Source of the DNA: an uncultured Lachnospiraceae bacterium
GTDB lineage: Bacteria > Bacillota > Clostridia > Lachnospirales > Lachnospiraceae
DNA length: 64,000 bases
Direction: 5' to 3'
Assembly: GCA_945868305.1 (NCBI GenBank)
Contig: CAMBKU010000001.1
Coordinates: forward strand, 46,848 to 110,847
The position numbers and the translations under genes were made by a program. Shown piece after piece: positions 50,188 through 59,099 of this stretch. Under the pieces are notes generated by a model, which did not search any database, was not told where the DNA came from, and was given only the letters and a program-made list of their open reading frames with translations. Position 1 is the stretch's first letter. Every line of letters starts with the position of its first letter.

Positions 50188-52335
50188 ATGGATATTATAG
50201 CAAAACTAGCAGAAGAACTGCAAATTAAAAAGCAGCAGGCAGAGGCAGCAGTAAAATTGATTGATGAGGGAAATACAATCCCTTTCATAGCGCGATATAG
50301 AAAAGAAGCAACCGGAGCTCTGAATGATGAGGTGCTCCGAGACCTGTTTGACAGGCTAACTTATCTTCGCAATTTAGAAGAAAAGAAGGAACAGGTATTA
50401 TCAAGTATTGAGGAACAGGGAAAATTGACAGAGGAGTTAAAGAGCCAAATCCTTGCGGCAGAAACGATGGTGGTTGTGGATGATCTTTACCGTCCATATC
50501 GGCCGAAGCGCAGAACCAGAGCTACTATTGCGAAGGAAAAAGGATTGGATCCTCTTGCCAATGTCATTATGCTTCAGATGACAAAAACGCCACTTGTAGA
50601 GGAAGCGGAAAAATACATAGATGCCGAAAAAGAAGTAAATTCGGCAGAGGATGCCATTGCAGGGGCAAAAGACATCATAGCAGAGTATATTTCTGACGAA
50701 GCTGATTACCGTATACGTATCCGGGAAATGACCATGAAAGAGGGTAAAATCGTATCCACGGCAAAGGATAAGGAGACAGAATCCGTATACGAGATGTATT
50801 ATGAGTTTGAAGAAGGAATCGCAAAGCTGGCAGGACATCGTATCCTTGCTTTAAACCGTGGCGAGAGTGAAAAAATCCTGACGGTGAAGGTAGAAGCACC
50901 GGAGGATAAAATTTTAAGCTATCTGGAGCGACAGGTAATAAAAAAAGAGAACCCAAATACCTCGCCTGTCTTAAAGGAGACTATTGCGGACAGTTATGCA
51001 CGTCTGATTGCACCTGCCATTGAGCGTGAAATCCGAAGTAACCTGACGGAACGGGCGGAGGACGGAGCAATCAAGGTGTTCGGTAAGAACTTAGAGCAGC
51101 TTTTGATGCAGCCGCCGATTGCAAATCAGGTGGTCTTGGGATGGGATCCGGCATTCCGTACCGGGTGTAAGCTGGCGGTAGTGGATGCCACTGGAAAAGT
51201 TCTGGATACCACGGTTATATATCCAACGGCACCGCAAAATAAAGTTGAAGAAGCAAAAGCTGTGTTAAAGAAGCTCATTGCGAAATACCACATTACTCTG
51301 ATTTCACTGGGAAACGGAACAGCATCCAGAGAGTCAGAACAGGTAATCGTGGAGCTTTTAAAAGAAATCCCGGAAAAAGTACAGTATATTATTGTAAATG
51401 AAGCGGGTGCATCCGTTTATTCCGCAAGTAAATTGGCGACTGAGGAATTTCCTAATTTTGATGTCGGGCAGAGAAGTGCGGCTTCCATGGCAAGAAGATT
51501 GCAGGATCCTCTGGCAGAGCTGGTAAAAATTGATCCGAAATCTATCGGTGTCGGACAGTACCAGCACGATATGAACCAGAAGAAATTAAGTGATGCGCTG
51601 GGCGGCGTGGTAGAGGATTGCGTAAATAAAGTTGGTGTGGACTTAAATACGGCATCCGCTTCTTTGCTGGAATATGTTTCCGGTATCAGTAAGACAATTG
51701 CAAAAAATATCGTTGCCTATCGTGAAGAAAACGGACGTTTTGATACTCGTACAGGGTTGCTTAAAGTGGCAAAGCTTGGACCCAAGGCTTACGAGCAGTG
51801 TGCGGGCTTTTTGCGTATCAGTGACGGCAAAAATCCGCTGGATGCTACCGGAGTACATCCGGAGTCCTATGATGCGGCGAAAAAATTGCTGGAAAGACTG
51901 GGATTTACCACGGAGGATGTAAAAAACCGTAATCTTTCCGGTATCGGAAAGAAAATTTCCGATTATAAAAAACTGGCGGTGGAATTAGACATCGGAGAAT
52001 TGACGTTACGGGATATTGTAAAAGAATTGGAAAAACCGGCACGTGATCCAAGAGAGGATATGCCGAAACCTATCCTGCGCAGCGATGTGCTGGAGCTTAA
52101 GGACTTAAAGCCGGGTATGATTTTAAAAGGAACGGTTCGCAATGTCATTGATTTTGGCGCATTTGTGGATATCGGTGTGCATCAGGACGGACTGGTGCAT
52201 ATTTCTCAGATGTGCGACCGATATATCAAGCACCCATTAGAAGTAGTGAGTGTCGGTGATGTTGTGGATGTGCAGGTTATGAGTGTGGATGTGAAAAAAC
52301 AACGGATTCAGCTTACCATGAAATTTGAAAAATAA
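50188..52335 (+). CDS. tex: Tex-family S1 RNA-binding transcription accessory protein
   Basis: This 715-residue protein has the Tex layout: an N-terminal helical part (IPFIARYRKEATGALNDEVLRDL), an YqgF-like RNase H fold (GWDPAFRTGCKLAVVDATGKVLDTTVIYP), a helix-hairpin-helix pair (DLNTASASLLEYVSGISKTIAKNIV) and a C-terminal S1 domain (LKGTVRNVIDFGAFVDIGVHQDGLVHISQM). Tex binds nucleic acid and influences transcription; it is essential or toxin-related in some species. Its own promoter is not obvious. The two-component genes start 17 bases downstream. Confidence 0.95.
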   Translation: MDIIAKLAEELQIKKQQAEAAVKLIDEGNTIPFIARYRKEATGALNDEVLRDLFDRLTYLRNLEEKKEQVLSSIEEQGKLTEELKSQILAAETMVVVDDLYRPYRPKRRTRATIAKEKGLDPLANVIMLQMTKTPLVEEAEKYIDAEKEVNSAEDAIAGAKDIIAEYISDEADYRIRIREMTMKEGKIVSTAKDKETESVYEMYYEFEEGIAKLAGHRILALNRGESEKILTVKVEAPEDKILSYLERQVIKKENPNTSPVLKETIADSYARLIAPAIEREIRSNLTERAEDGAIKVFGKNLEQLLMQPPIANQVVLGWDPAFRTGCKLAVVDATGKVLDTTVIYPTAPQNKVEEAKAVLKKLIAKYHITLISLGNGTASRESEQVIVELLKEIPEKVQYIIVNEAGASVYSASKLATEEFPNFDVGQRSAASMARRLQDPLAELVKIDPKSIGVGQYQHDMNQKKLSDALGGVVEDCVNKVGVDLNTASASLLEYVSGISKTIAKNIVAYREENGRFDTRTGLLKVAKLGPKAYEQCAGFLRISDGKNPLDATGVHPESYDAAKKLLERLGFTTEDVKNRNLSGIGKKISDYKKLAVELDIGELTLRDIVKELEKPARDPREDMPKPILRSDVLELKDLKPGMILKGTVRNVIDFGAFVDIGVHQDGLVHISQMCDRYIKHPLEVVSVGDVVDVQVMSVDVKKQRIQLTMKFEK

Positions 52336-52351
52336 GTGCAGGTGAAGAAGA

Positions 52352-53026
52352 ATGAGACTGTTGTATGCAGAGGATGAGGAGGAAATGTCCGAGGCAGTTG
52401 TGGATATTTTGACTTATCATAAGTATACTGTAGATGCAGTGTACGATGGGGAGGAGGCGCTCGCCTACGCCCGAATGGAACAATATGATGGTATTATCCT
52501 GGATATCATGATGCCGAAAAAGAATGGACTTGAGGTTTTGACAGAACTGCGAAGGGAAGGATGTCGAACCCCGATTCTGTTACTTACCGCAAAGGCGGAG
52601 GTGGAGGATAGGATACAGGGGCTTGACGCTGGAGCAGATGATTATCTGCCAAAGCCCTTCGTTATGGGAGAACTTCTGGCGAGGGTACGGGCAATGCTGC
52701 GCAGACGGGAGGAATTTACGCCGGATGTTCTGACCTGCGGGGATGTTTCGTTGAATCTGAGCAGCTATGAACTGAGCGGAAACGACAGAAGCTTCATTCT
52801 GCCCAATCTGGAATACCGTCTGATGGAACTTTTGATGTTAAATCAGGGAATATATCTGTCTTCAGAAGATATTCTGGTGAAAGTCTGGGGCTATGATACC
52901 GAGGCAGAGCTTGGGGCGGTTTGGGTATATATTTCCTATCTGCGTAAAAAACTTTCTGTTTTAAGTGATAAGGTGGAAATACGTGCAAAGAGAAACGTAG
53001 GTTATACGCTGGAGGTGACGTCATGA
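52352..53026 (+). CDS. OmpR-family response regulator (partner of the VTC/CotH module)
   Basis: This 224-residue protein has a receiver domain with the acidic pair in YAEDEEE, the phospho-Asp at about 51 in ILDIMMPKKNG, and Lys in LPKPFVM. A winged-helix DNA-binding domain follows (LEYRLMELLMLNQGIYLSSEDILVKVWGYD, VWVYISYLRKKL). The stop overlaps the histidine kinase start by 4 bases. The module genes that follow after a terminator are candidate targets. Confidence 0.95.
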   Translation: MRLLYAEDEEEMSEAVVDILTYHKYTVDAVYDGEEALAYARMEQYDGIILDIMMPKKNGLEVLTELRREGCRTPILLLTAKAEVEDRIQGLDAGADDYLPKPFVMGELLARVRAMLRRREEFTPDVLTCGDVSLNLSSYELSGNDRSFILPNLEYRLMELLMLNQGIYLSSEDILVKVWGYDTEAELGAVWVYISYLRKKLSVLSDKVEIRAKRNVGYTLEVTS

Positions 53027-54282
53027 CAAAAATGCTTCAGAGAAAATTTGTCACGACAGCAATGACAGCAGTCACAGTTCTGCTTTTGGTGTTGCTTGGA
53101 GCGATTAATGCGCTTAATTATGGCATGAATGTAGAACAGACGAATCGGACGCTTCGAATGCTTTCAGAAAACGGTGGAGCATTTCCGAAGGAGGAAAATC
53201 CGCCGAAGCAGGGCAGGCCGGATTTCTTAAATCCTCCTATGGATGCGGATGCTGCCATGTCTACCCGTTATTTCATTGTATTCCTGGATGAGAACGGCAA
53301 TATTGCAGGGGCAGATATGACAAGAATCGCTTCCGTCACCGATGAAGAAGCAAAGGTGATGGCAGAGGAGATTTTAAAGGAGGAAAAAGCATCCGGAAAG
53401 ACGGGGAGGTTTCATTACCGTTTGACGGAAAGAATGGATGGCAGGGGTAGGTTTTTAATATTTCTTGACACATCCAATCAGCTTCGGTCTACGCTTGGGG
53501 TTCTTCTGATATCCGTATTTATCGGGATTTTATGTTGGCTTCTTATGTTGCTTTTTGTGATGGTACTTGCGAAAAGGGCAATCCGCCCGATTGCGGAGAA
53601 TATAGAAAAGCAAAAGCAATTTATTACCAATGCCGGGCATGAGATAAAGACGCCGCTGGCGATTATTTTGGCAAATACGGATGCAATGGAGTTGCACACC
53701 GGAGAAAATAAATGGAGTCGAAATATCCGTTCCCAGACGATTCGTTTAAACGGGCTGATGCAAAATCTGCTTACACTTGCAAAGACGGAGGAGATGGGAG
53801 AGGAAAAGGTAAGGCTTCCTCTCGAGGATTTTTCCTTAAGTCTGCTTTTGGAAGAAATGCTGCATCCCTATTATGAAGCTGCTTTGCTGCGTGATATTTC
53901 TATTCAGGAAGATATACAAAAAGAAGTTTCCATTCGGGCGAACAAAGAAAATATCACACAACTTCTTTCAATTCTTTTTGACAATGCCGTAAAATATACG
54001 AACGAGGGAGGAAGTATTGAGGTTTTTCTAAAGCGTAATGGAAAAGAAATCTGCATGCAGGTGAAGAACACCTGTGGAAAGCTGCCGGAGGCTGAACCGG
54101 AGAAACTCTTTGAACGTTTTTACCGAGGGGATGCTGCCAGGACACAAAAAAGTGGCGGATACGGAATCGGACTTTCTGCGGCGCGGGCTATTGCAAAGGC
54201 ACATCAGGGTACGCTTACAGCTTCGTATGAGGAAAATAACCGAATCTGTTTTACCTTTCGGTTAAAATTAAAAAATATGTAA
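53023..54282 (+). CDS. Sensor histidine kinase (partner of the VTC/CotH module)
   Basis: This 419-residue membrane kinase has two transmembrane segments (about 13-33 and 157-182) around a sensing domain of about 120 residues rich in Pro, Glu and Asp. No clear HAMP is seen. The DHp motif is NAGHEIKTPLAII with the His at about 206. The ATPase shows LFDNAVKYTNEGG, LFERFYRGD and GGYGIGLSAARAI. It probably phosphorylates the regulator with which it overlaps by 4 bases. Confidence 0.94.
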   Translation: MTKMLQRKFVTTAMTAVTVLLLVLLGAINALNYGMNVEQTNRTLRMLSENGGAFPKEENPPKQGRPDFLNPPMDADAAMSTRYFIVFLDENGNIAGADMTRIASVTDEEAKVMAEEILKEEKASGKTGRFHYRLTERMDGRGRFLIFLDTSNQLRSTLGVLLISVFIGILCWLLMLLFVMVLAKRAIRPIAENIEKQKQFITNAGHEIKTPLAIILANTDAMELHTGENKWSRNIRSQTIRLNGLMQNLLTLAKTEEMGEEKVRLPLEDFSLSLLLEEMLHPYYEAALLRDISIQEDIQKEVSIRANKENITQLLSILFDNAVKYTNEGGSIEVFLKRNGKEICMQVKNTCGKLPEAEPEKLFERFYRGDAARTQKSGGYGIGLSAARAIAKAHQGTLTASYEENNRICFTFRLKLKNM

Positions 54283-54290
54283 AAATAATG

Positions 54291-54325
54291 GCATCACGGA
54301 AAAAATTCCGTGATGTCTTTTTTTT
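54291..54325 (+). terminator. Terminator after the two-component genes
   Basis: CATCACGGAA (54292-54301), AAAA loop, TTCCGTGATG (54306-54315), then an extended T tract. Confidence 0.88.
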
Positions 54326-54339
54326 CTAAGTTTCCACTA

Positions 54340-54365
54340 AGGTAAGAAATGTAAAATTCAGGTAA
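54340..54365 (+). promoter_or_regulatory. AGGTAA direct repeats upstream of the VTC gene
   Basis: AGGTAA at 54340-54345 and at 54360-54365, 20 bp apart, lie between the terminator and the VTC ribosome site. OmpR-type regulators bind direct repeats, so this may be a site for the upstream regulator. No clear -35/-10 pair was found. Confidence 0.35.
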
Positions 54366-54384
54366 AGAAAAGGAGGAAATGAAC

Positions 54385-55056
54385 ATGAAGTTCCGACATG
54401 AGTGGAAACATGAAATAAATCAGGCGGACTTGTATATATTGCGTCAGCGTCTTGGCCTGGTGGCAGAACCGGATATCCATGCGACAGACGGGCGATATGA
54501 AGTTCGAAGTCTGTATTTTGATACGCCGGAAGACAAAGTACTGAGGGAAAAACTGGATGGAGTAAATCCCAGAGAAAAATTCAGACTCCGTTGCTATAAC
54601 GGCAGTGCATCAAGAATCTGCCTGGAAAAAAAGAGCAAATATAACGGGCTTTGTGCGAAACAAAGTACAGAGCTAAACAAGGAGGAGACTCAGGCAATTG
54701 TTCAGGGAAAGTATGGCTGGATGTATCAGGATGACAGAGGACTTGTAGGAGAGCTTTACCGAAAGATAACACTGCAGGGACTGCAGCCGAAGACAATTGT
54801 GGACTATACCAGAGAAGCGTTTGTCTACGCACCCGGAAACGTGCGGGTGACATTGGATTACAACATCCGTACAGGGCTTTTTTGTACCAGCTTTTTAGAT
54901 CCATCCTGCATCACCATTCCGGCAGGAAATGCACCGGTGATTTTGGAAGTAAAGTGGGATGAATATCTTCCGGACATCATCCGCGATGCCGTACAACTTC
55001 AGGGGCGACGCACCTCATCCTATTCTAAATACGCGGCCTGCCGTATTTATGGTTAA
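54385..55056 (+). CDS. VTC-domain polyphosphate polymerase-like protein
   Basis: This 223-residue cytoplasmic protein matches the VTC domain (CYTH/TTM fold) that in yeast Vtc4 makes polyphosphate from ATP. Charged tunnel elements are visible: RHEWKHEI, YEVRSLYFDTPEDKVLREKLDGV, REKFRLRCYN, LEKKSKYNGLC, TIVDYTREAFVY, VRVTLDYNIRTG and VILEVKWDEYLP. The start at 54385 is 8 bases from AGGAGG; ATG 54379 is too near. Bacterial members often lie next to DUF4956 and CotH genes, as here. Polymerase activity is inferred only. Confidence 0.87.
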   Translation: MKFRHEWKHEINQADLYILRQRLGLVAEPDIHATDGRYEVRSLYFDTPEDKVLREKLDGVNPREKFRLRCYNGSASRICLEKKSKYNGLCAKQSTELNKEETQAIVQGKYGWMYQDDRGLVGELYRKITLQGLQPKTIVDYTREAFVYAPGNVRVTLDYNIRTGLFCTSFLDPSCITIPAGNAPVILEVKWDEYLPDIIRDAVQLQGRRTSSYSKYAACRIYG

Positions 55057-55097
55057 TGATTTTAAGTCAGAAAATGCAAAGAAAAGGAGAATTACAA

Positions 55098-55769
55098 ATG
55101 ACTTTTAACGATATTTTTAAATCCAGCTTTTTAGAAAATGTGACCAGTGTCAGCCTGCTTGACATGGCGCTGGCTTTGTTCCTTGCTTTTGGGCTTGGAA
55201 TGTTTATTTTTTTCGTATACAAAAAGACTTTCTCCGGAGTGATGTATTCTTCCGGTTTCGGGGTGACACTCATTGCCCTTACGATGATTACGACACTGGT
55301 TATTCTTGCAGTGACCTCAAACGTGGTTTTGTCCCTTGGAATGGTCGGTGCATTGTCCATCGTCCGGTTCCGTACGGCAATCAAAGAACCTCTTGACATT
55401 GCATTCTTGTTTTGGGCGATTGCTGCAGGCATTGTCCTTGCCGCAGGAATGATCCCACTTGCTGTATTCGGAAGCGCAGTGATTGGAGCTGTACTGCTTT
55501 TATTTGTCAATAAAAAAACCTATCTCAATCCATATATTGTCGTATTAAGTTGTGAAAATTATGAGAGTGAGCGCAGAGCACTGGATTTTTTAGAAAAACA
55601 GGTAAAACGCACAGTGGTAAAGAGTAAAACTGCGCAAAAGGGGCGAATAGAGCTGAATCTGGAAATCCGCATGAAAGAGGAAAATACAGATTTTATAAAT
55701 ATCCTTTCAGAAATGGAGGGAGTGACCAGTGCTGTTTTAGTCAGCTATAACGGAGACTACATGGGATAA
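55098..55769 (+). CDS. DUF4956 membrane protein
   Basis: This 223-residue protein starts at 55098 after AAAGGAG. It has about four hydrophobic helices: LLDMALALFLAFGLGMFIFFVY, VTLIALTMITTLVILAVTS, AFLFWAIAAGIVLAAGMIPLAV and a following one. The conserved loop GMVGALSIVRFRTAIKEPLD is the DUF4956 hallmark. The C-terminal 75 residues form a cytoplasmic ferredoxin-like domain. Function is unknown. Constant co-occurrence with VTC and CotH genes suggests a shared membrane complex. Confidence 0.9.
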   Translation: MTFNDIFKSSFLENVTSVSLLDMALALFLAFGLGMFIFFVYKKTFSGVMYSSGFGVTLIALTMITTLVILAVTSNVVLSLGMVGALSIVRFRTAIKEPLDIAFLFWAIAAGIVLAAGMIPLAVFGSAVIGAVLLLFVNKKTYLNPYIVVLSCENYESERRALDFLEKQVKRTVVKSKTAQKGRIELNLEIRMKEENTDFINILSEMEGVTSAVLVSYNGDYMG

Positions 55770-55780
55770 GGAGGCAGATG

Positions 55781-57346
55781 ATGTCAACCTATAAACATAT
55801 TGATAAAATCTGTATATTCATGCTGATATTAGTTCTTTTAGTGACAGGACTGTTTATGAATGGAGAAAACATTGGCATAGAAGCGGTAAATATTCTGGAT
55901 GGCTATGAGACAAAGCTGTTTGATACATCCAGGGTACATAGCATAGACCTTGTGATGGATGACTGGGATGGATTCATCGAGGAATGTGAAAATGAGGAAT
56001 ACGTGAACTGTTCATTGGTCATCGATGGAGAATCCTATAAAAACGTGGGGATTCGTGCCAAGGGAAATACTTCGTTAAGTTCTGTTTCCGATTATGGAAA
56101 TGACCGTTACAGTTTTAAGGTCGAATTTGATCATTATGATGATGCGCTGACCTATCATGGGCTGGATAAACTCAGTCTAAATAATATTATTCAGGACAAT
56201 ACCTATATGAAGGACTATCTGGTCTATCAGATGATGGGACAATTCGGGGTGGCAGCTCCGCTTTGTAGTTATGTTTACATTACGGTGAATGGGGAAGATT
56301 GGGGCTTATATCTGGCAGTGGAAGGGGTAGAGGATAGTTTCCTTTCCCGCAATTATGGCAGTGATTGCGGAAACCTCTATAAACCTGACAGTATGAGTAT
56401 GGGCGGGGGGAGAGGAAATGGCGACGATTTCAAGATGGAGGATACAGAAGAAACCCCGAAAAATGACATAGAGCGGGAGGGGAATATGCAGCCGCCGGAT
56501 ATGGGAGAAAAACCGGAAAGCGGGATGCGGCCGCAGGACAAAGGGGCAATGCCGGAAGCCGGAAAAGATGATGTCTCGCTGATTTACAGTGATGATGAAT
56601 ATGACAGCTACAGCAATATTTTTGACAGCGCCAAGACAGAGATAAGTGATTCAGACAAAGATCGTCTTATTGCATCGTTAAAACAACTGAATGAAGGAAC
56701 GGATATTGCAGAAGTTGTTGATACAGAGAATGTGATTCGTTATTTCGTGGTTCACAATTTTGTCTGCAACTTTGATAGTTATACAGGAAGCATGATACAT
56801 AACTATTACTTATATGAAGAAGACGGAAAGCTCTCTATGATTCCCTGGGATTATAATCTCTCTTTTGGCGGATTCATGGATCAGACAGATGCGACCGGAC
56901 TGGTGAATTATCCTATTGACACTCCGGTTTCTGGTGGTACGATAGATTCACGTCCCATGTTGGCATGGATTTTTGAGGATGAGGAATATGAAGAACAGTA
57001 TCATCAGTATTTTGCGGAATTTCTTTCTCAATATTTTGACAGTGGTTACTTTGAAACAATGATAGATTCCGTAGAGGAGCTGATTGCTCCGTATGTAGAG
57101 AAAGATCCTACAAAATTTTGTACTTATGAAGAATTTGAAGAAGGCGTGTCTATATTAAAACAATTTTGCCTGCGACGGGCAGAAAGCATTAGCGGCCAGC
57201 TTGCCGGGACAATTCCCTCAACCTCTGATGGGCAGGAACAGGAGGAAGGGAAGCTTATCGATGCATCGGATATATCCATTTCTGCAATGGGAGGCTCTAT
57301 GGGAGGCGACCGGGGAAGGAGGAAAACTTCTGGAGAAGACTATTGA
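55781..57346 (+). CDS. CotH-family atypical protein kinase, membrane-anchored
   Basis: This 521-residue protein has an N-terminal membrane helix (about 9-27) and an extracellular CotH domain. Kinase-like motifs are NVGIRAKGNTSL with FKVEFD (nucleotide-binding Lys/Arg region), DNTYMKDYLVYQMM, and MIPWDYNLSFGG, which supplies the metal/catalytic Asp. CotH in Bacillus phosphorylates coat proteins. A Met/Pro/Glu-rich insertion at about 205-265 and a Gly/Ser-rich C-terminus are unusual and may be disordered. The start at 55781 fits AAGGAGG better than 55778. The stop overlaps the -35 of the next gene. Confidence 0.9.
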   Translation: MSTYKHIDKICIFMLILVLLVTGLFMNGENIGIEAVNILDGYETKLFDTSRVHSIDLVMDDWDGFIEECENEEYVNCSLVIDGESYKNVGIRAKGNTSLSSVSDYGNDRYSFKVEFDHYDDALTYHGLDKLSLNNIIQDNTYMKDYLVYQMMGQFGVAAPLCSYVYITVNGEDWGLYLAVEGVEDSFLSRNYGSDCGNLYKPDSMSMGGGRGNGDDFKMEDTEETPKNDIEREGNMQPPDMGEKPESGMRPQDKGAMPEAGKDDVSLIYSDDEYDSYSNIFDSAKTEISDSDKDRLIASLKQLNEGTDIAEVVDTENVIRYFVVHNFVCNFDSYTGSMIHNYYLYEEDGKLSMIPWDYNLSFGGFMDQTDATGLVNYPIDTPVSGGTIDSRPMLAWIFEDEEYEEQYHQYFAEFLSQYFDSGYFETMIDSVEELIAPYVEKDPTKFCTYEEFEEGVSILKQFCLRRAESISGQLAGTIPSTSDGQEQEEGKLIDASDISISAMGGSMGGDRGRRKTSGEDY

Positions 57347-57371
57347 CAGAAAAAGAAAGAGGCATTAAACT
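57343..57371 (+). promoter_or_regulatory. Promoter overlapping the end of the CotH gene
   Basis: TTGACA (57343-57348) overlaps the CotH stop; 17 bases later comes TAAACT (57366-57371). It likely serves the vitamin transporter gene. Confidence 0.6.
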
Positions 57372-57414
57372 GTGCTTGTTTACAGTGAAAATGAGAAAAG
57401 GAGCGAGTAATTGT

Positions 57415-58047
57415 ATGAACACACAGGAACAAACAACATCTGAAAGAGCAAAGACAAAGGGGTGGAATGTTCGTTACATGACAATGACGGCAATGTTATC
57501 TGCCGTGGCGTTTGCCTTAATGTTTTTCGATTTCAGTATACCGTTTCTCGTGCCGTCTTTTATTGAAATGGATTTATCCGAACTTCCGGCATTGATAGGA
57601 TCATTTGCAATGGGACCGTGGTATGGTGTATTGATTTGTCTGGTTAAAAATCTGATTCATTTGTTTATGACAAGTACAGGAGGTGTCGGTGAACTTTCTA
57701 ATTTTATATTAGGGGCAGCTTTTGTTCTTCCGGCAGGTCTTATTTATCAAAGAAAAAAGAGTAAGAAGAATGCAATTATTGGTTCTTTTGTGGGGGCAGC
57801 CAGTATGGCACTTTTAAGTGTTGTCTCTAATTATTTTATTGTTTATCCGGCATACACCGCGTTTATGCCGATGGATACTATATTGGCCATGTATCAGGAG
57901 ATTTGGCCGGGCGCAGATACACTTTTAAAGTGTCTGGTCATTTTTAATATGCCGTTTACTTTTGTAAAAGGAATGATAAGCGTGGTCATCACACTGTTCA
58001 TTTATAAACATATCTCACCAATTATCAAGGGTGTATCCGAAAAATAG
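57415..58047 (+). CDS. ECF transporter S component, RibU-like
   Basis: This 210-residue integral membrane protein has about six helices and the RibU-type segments MTAMLSAVAFALMFFDFSIPFLVPSFIEMDLSELPALIGSFAMGP and LVKNLIHLFMTSTGGVGELSNFILG. RibU binds riboflavin and works with a shared energy-coupling module encoded elsewhere. No FMN riboswitch is seen upstream, although many ribU genes have one, so the substrate may be flavin or a related compound. The start at 57415 follows AAAAGGAG at long spacing. Confidence 0.87.
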   Translation: MNTQEQTTSERAKTKGWNVRYMTMTAMLSAVAFALMFFDFSIPFLVPSFIEMDLSELPALIGSFAMGPWYGVLICLVKNLIHLFMTSTGGVGELSNFILGAAFVLPAGLIYQRKKSKKNAIIGSFVGAASMALLSVVSNYFIVYPAYTAFMPMDTILAMYQEIWPGADTLLKCLVIFNMPFTFVKGMISVVITLFIYKHISPIIKGVSEK

Positions 58048-58079
58048 AAAGTGGACTGCTCATCACGTTTCAGAAGGAA

Positions 58080-58108
58080 TTGTCATTTTCAAAAAACAAT
58101 GTTATACT
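58080..58108 (+). promoter_or_regulatory. Promoter of the YcxB-like/tsaE operon
   Basis: TTGTCA (58080-58085), 17 bases, TATACT (58103-58108). Confidence 0.8.
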
Positions 58109-58168
58109 TCTACTGGATATGCATATTTTTGTGCAGATCCATATGAGAAGAAGTTGGAGGCGTGACAG

Positions 58169-58666
58169 ATGAAACTGGAACTGGATGTAAAACTGACCGA
58201 AAAAGATATGTATCGTTTTAATATGTATCACATATATAGCGGATTTCAGGGGATTTTTTCCATAATCATAGCAATTTTGATTTTTGTGGTCGCAGGAGTC
58301 ACATGGGGAAATATCGAAAAGACTTACAGCATCCTCTATATTTTATTTGGTATTGTATTTTTGCTTTATATGCCGCTTACACTGAAGTTGAAATCAAAGC
58401 AGCAGCTTGCGTCAAATTCCGGGCTTCGGGAAAGCCTGCATTATATATTTGATGAGACGGGCATTCATGTTTCCCAGAACGGGGAAACGGCAGATTTGGA
58501 GTGGAAACAGGTTTATAAAATGGTTGCCACAGGGAGCAATGTGTTGATTTACAGCAGTCGTATCAATGCATTTGTGATTCCGCGTGCCGTTCTGGGAGAA
58601 CAGTATGAACCGTTGAAACAACTGGCAGAAAGCAAACTGGAAAAATATAGGATCAGGATGAAGTAA
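58169..58666 (+). CDS. YcxB-like membrane protein
   Basis: This 165-residue protein has two transmembrane helices (about 25-45 and 55-72) and a C-terminal cytoplasmic domain with LHYIFDETGIHVSQNGETADLEWKQVYKMVATGSNVLIYSSRINAFVIPRAVLGE. That segment is the YcxB-like domain, a PH-like fold of unknown function. tsaE starts 1 base after its stop, so it leads the t6A operon. Confidence 0.87.
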   Translation: MKLELDVKLTEKDMYRFNMYHIYSGFQGIFSIIIAILIFVVAGVTWGNIEKTYSILYILFGIVFLLYMPLTLKLKSKQQLASNSGLRESLHYIFDETGIHVSQNGETADLEWKQVYKMVATGSNVLIYSSRINAFVIPRAVLGEQYEPLKQLAESKLEKYRIRMK

Positions 58667-58667
58667 A

Positions 58668-59099
58668 ATGGTTTATGAAACATATTCTGCGGAAGAAACA
58701 TCCGCATTAGGAGAAAAAATAGGAAAAGAAGCAACTCCCGGCATGGTCTGTACCCTGGTGGGAGATCTTGGCGTTGGAAAAACGGTGCTGACGCAGGGCA
58801 TTGCAAAAGGGCTTGGCATTACAGAACCGATTTCCAGTCCGACTTTTACCATTGTACAGGTATACGAAGAAGGAAGGATGCCCTTTTATCATTTCGATGT
58901 ATACAGAATCGGAGATATCGAGGAAATGGATGAGATTGGATATGAGGATTACGTATACGGAGATGGACTTACCATGATCGAATGGGCGAATCTAATTGAG
59001 GAAATTCTGCCACCCGTGCGGACGGAGATAACCATTGAAAAAGATTTAGAAAAAGGATTCGATTATCGCAGAATAACCGTGAAAGAGGTGGGTGCATGA
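58668..59099 (+). CDS. tsaE: tRNA threonylcarbamoyladenosine biosynthesis ATPase TsaE
   Basis: This 143-residue small ATPase is needed for t6A at position 37 of tRNAs that read ANN codons; it works with TsaB and TsaD. The Walker A motif is GDLGVGKT and the switch region is PTFTIVQVYEEG with FYHFDVYRI. ITIEWAN-type Walker B reads MIEWANLIEE. The stop overlaps tsaB by 4 bases. Confidence 0.96.
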   Translation: MVYETYSAEETSALGEKIGKEATPGMVCTLVGDLGVGKTVLTQGIAKGLGITEPISSPTFTIVQVYEEGRMPFYHFDVYRIGDIEEMDEIGYEDYVYGDGLTMIEWANLIEEILPPVRTEITIEKDLEKGFDYRRITVKEVGA

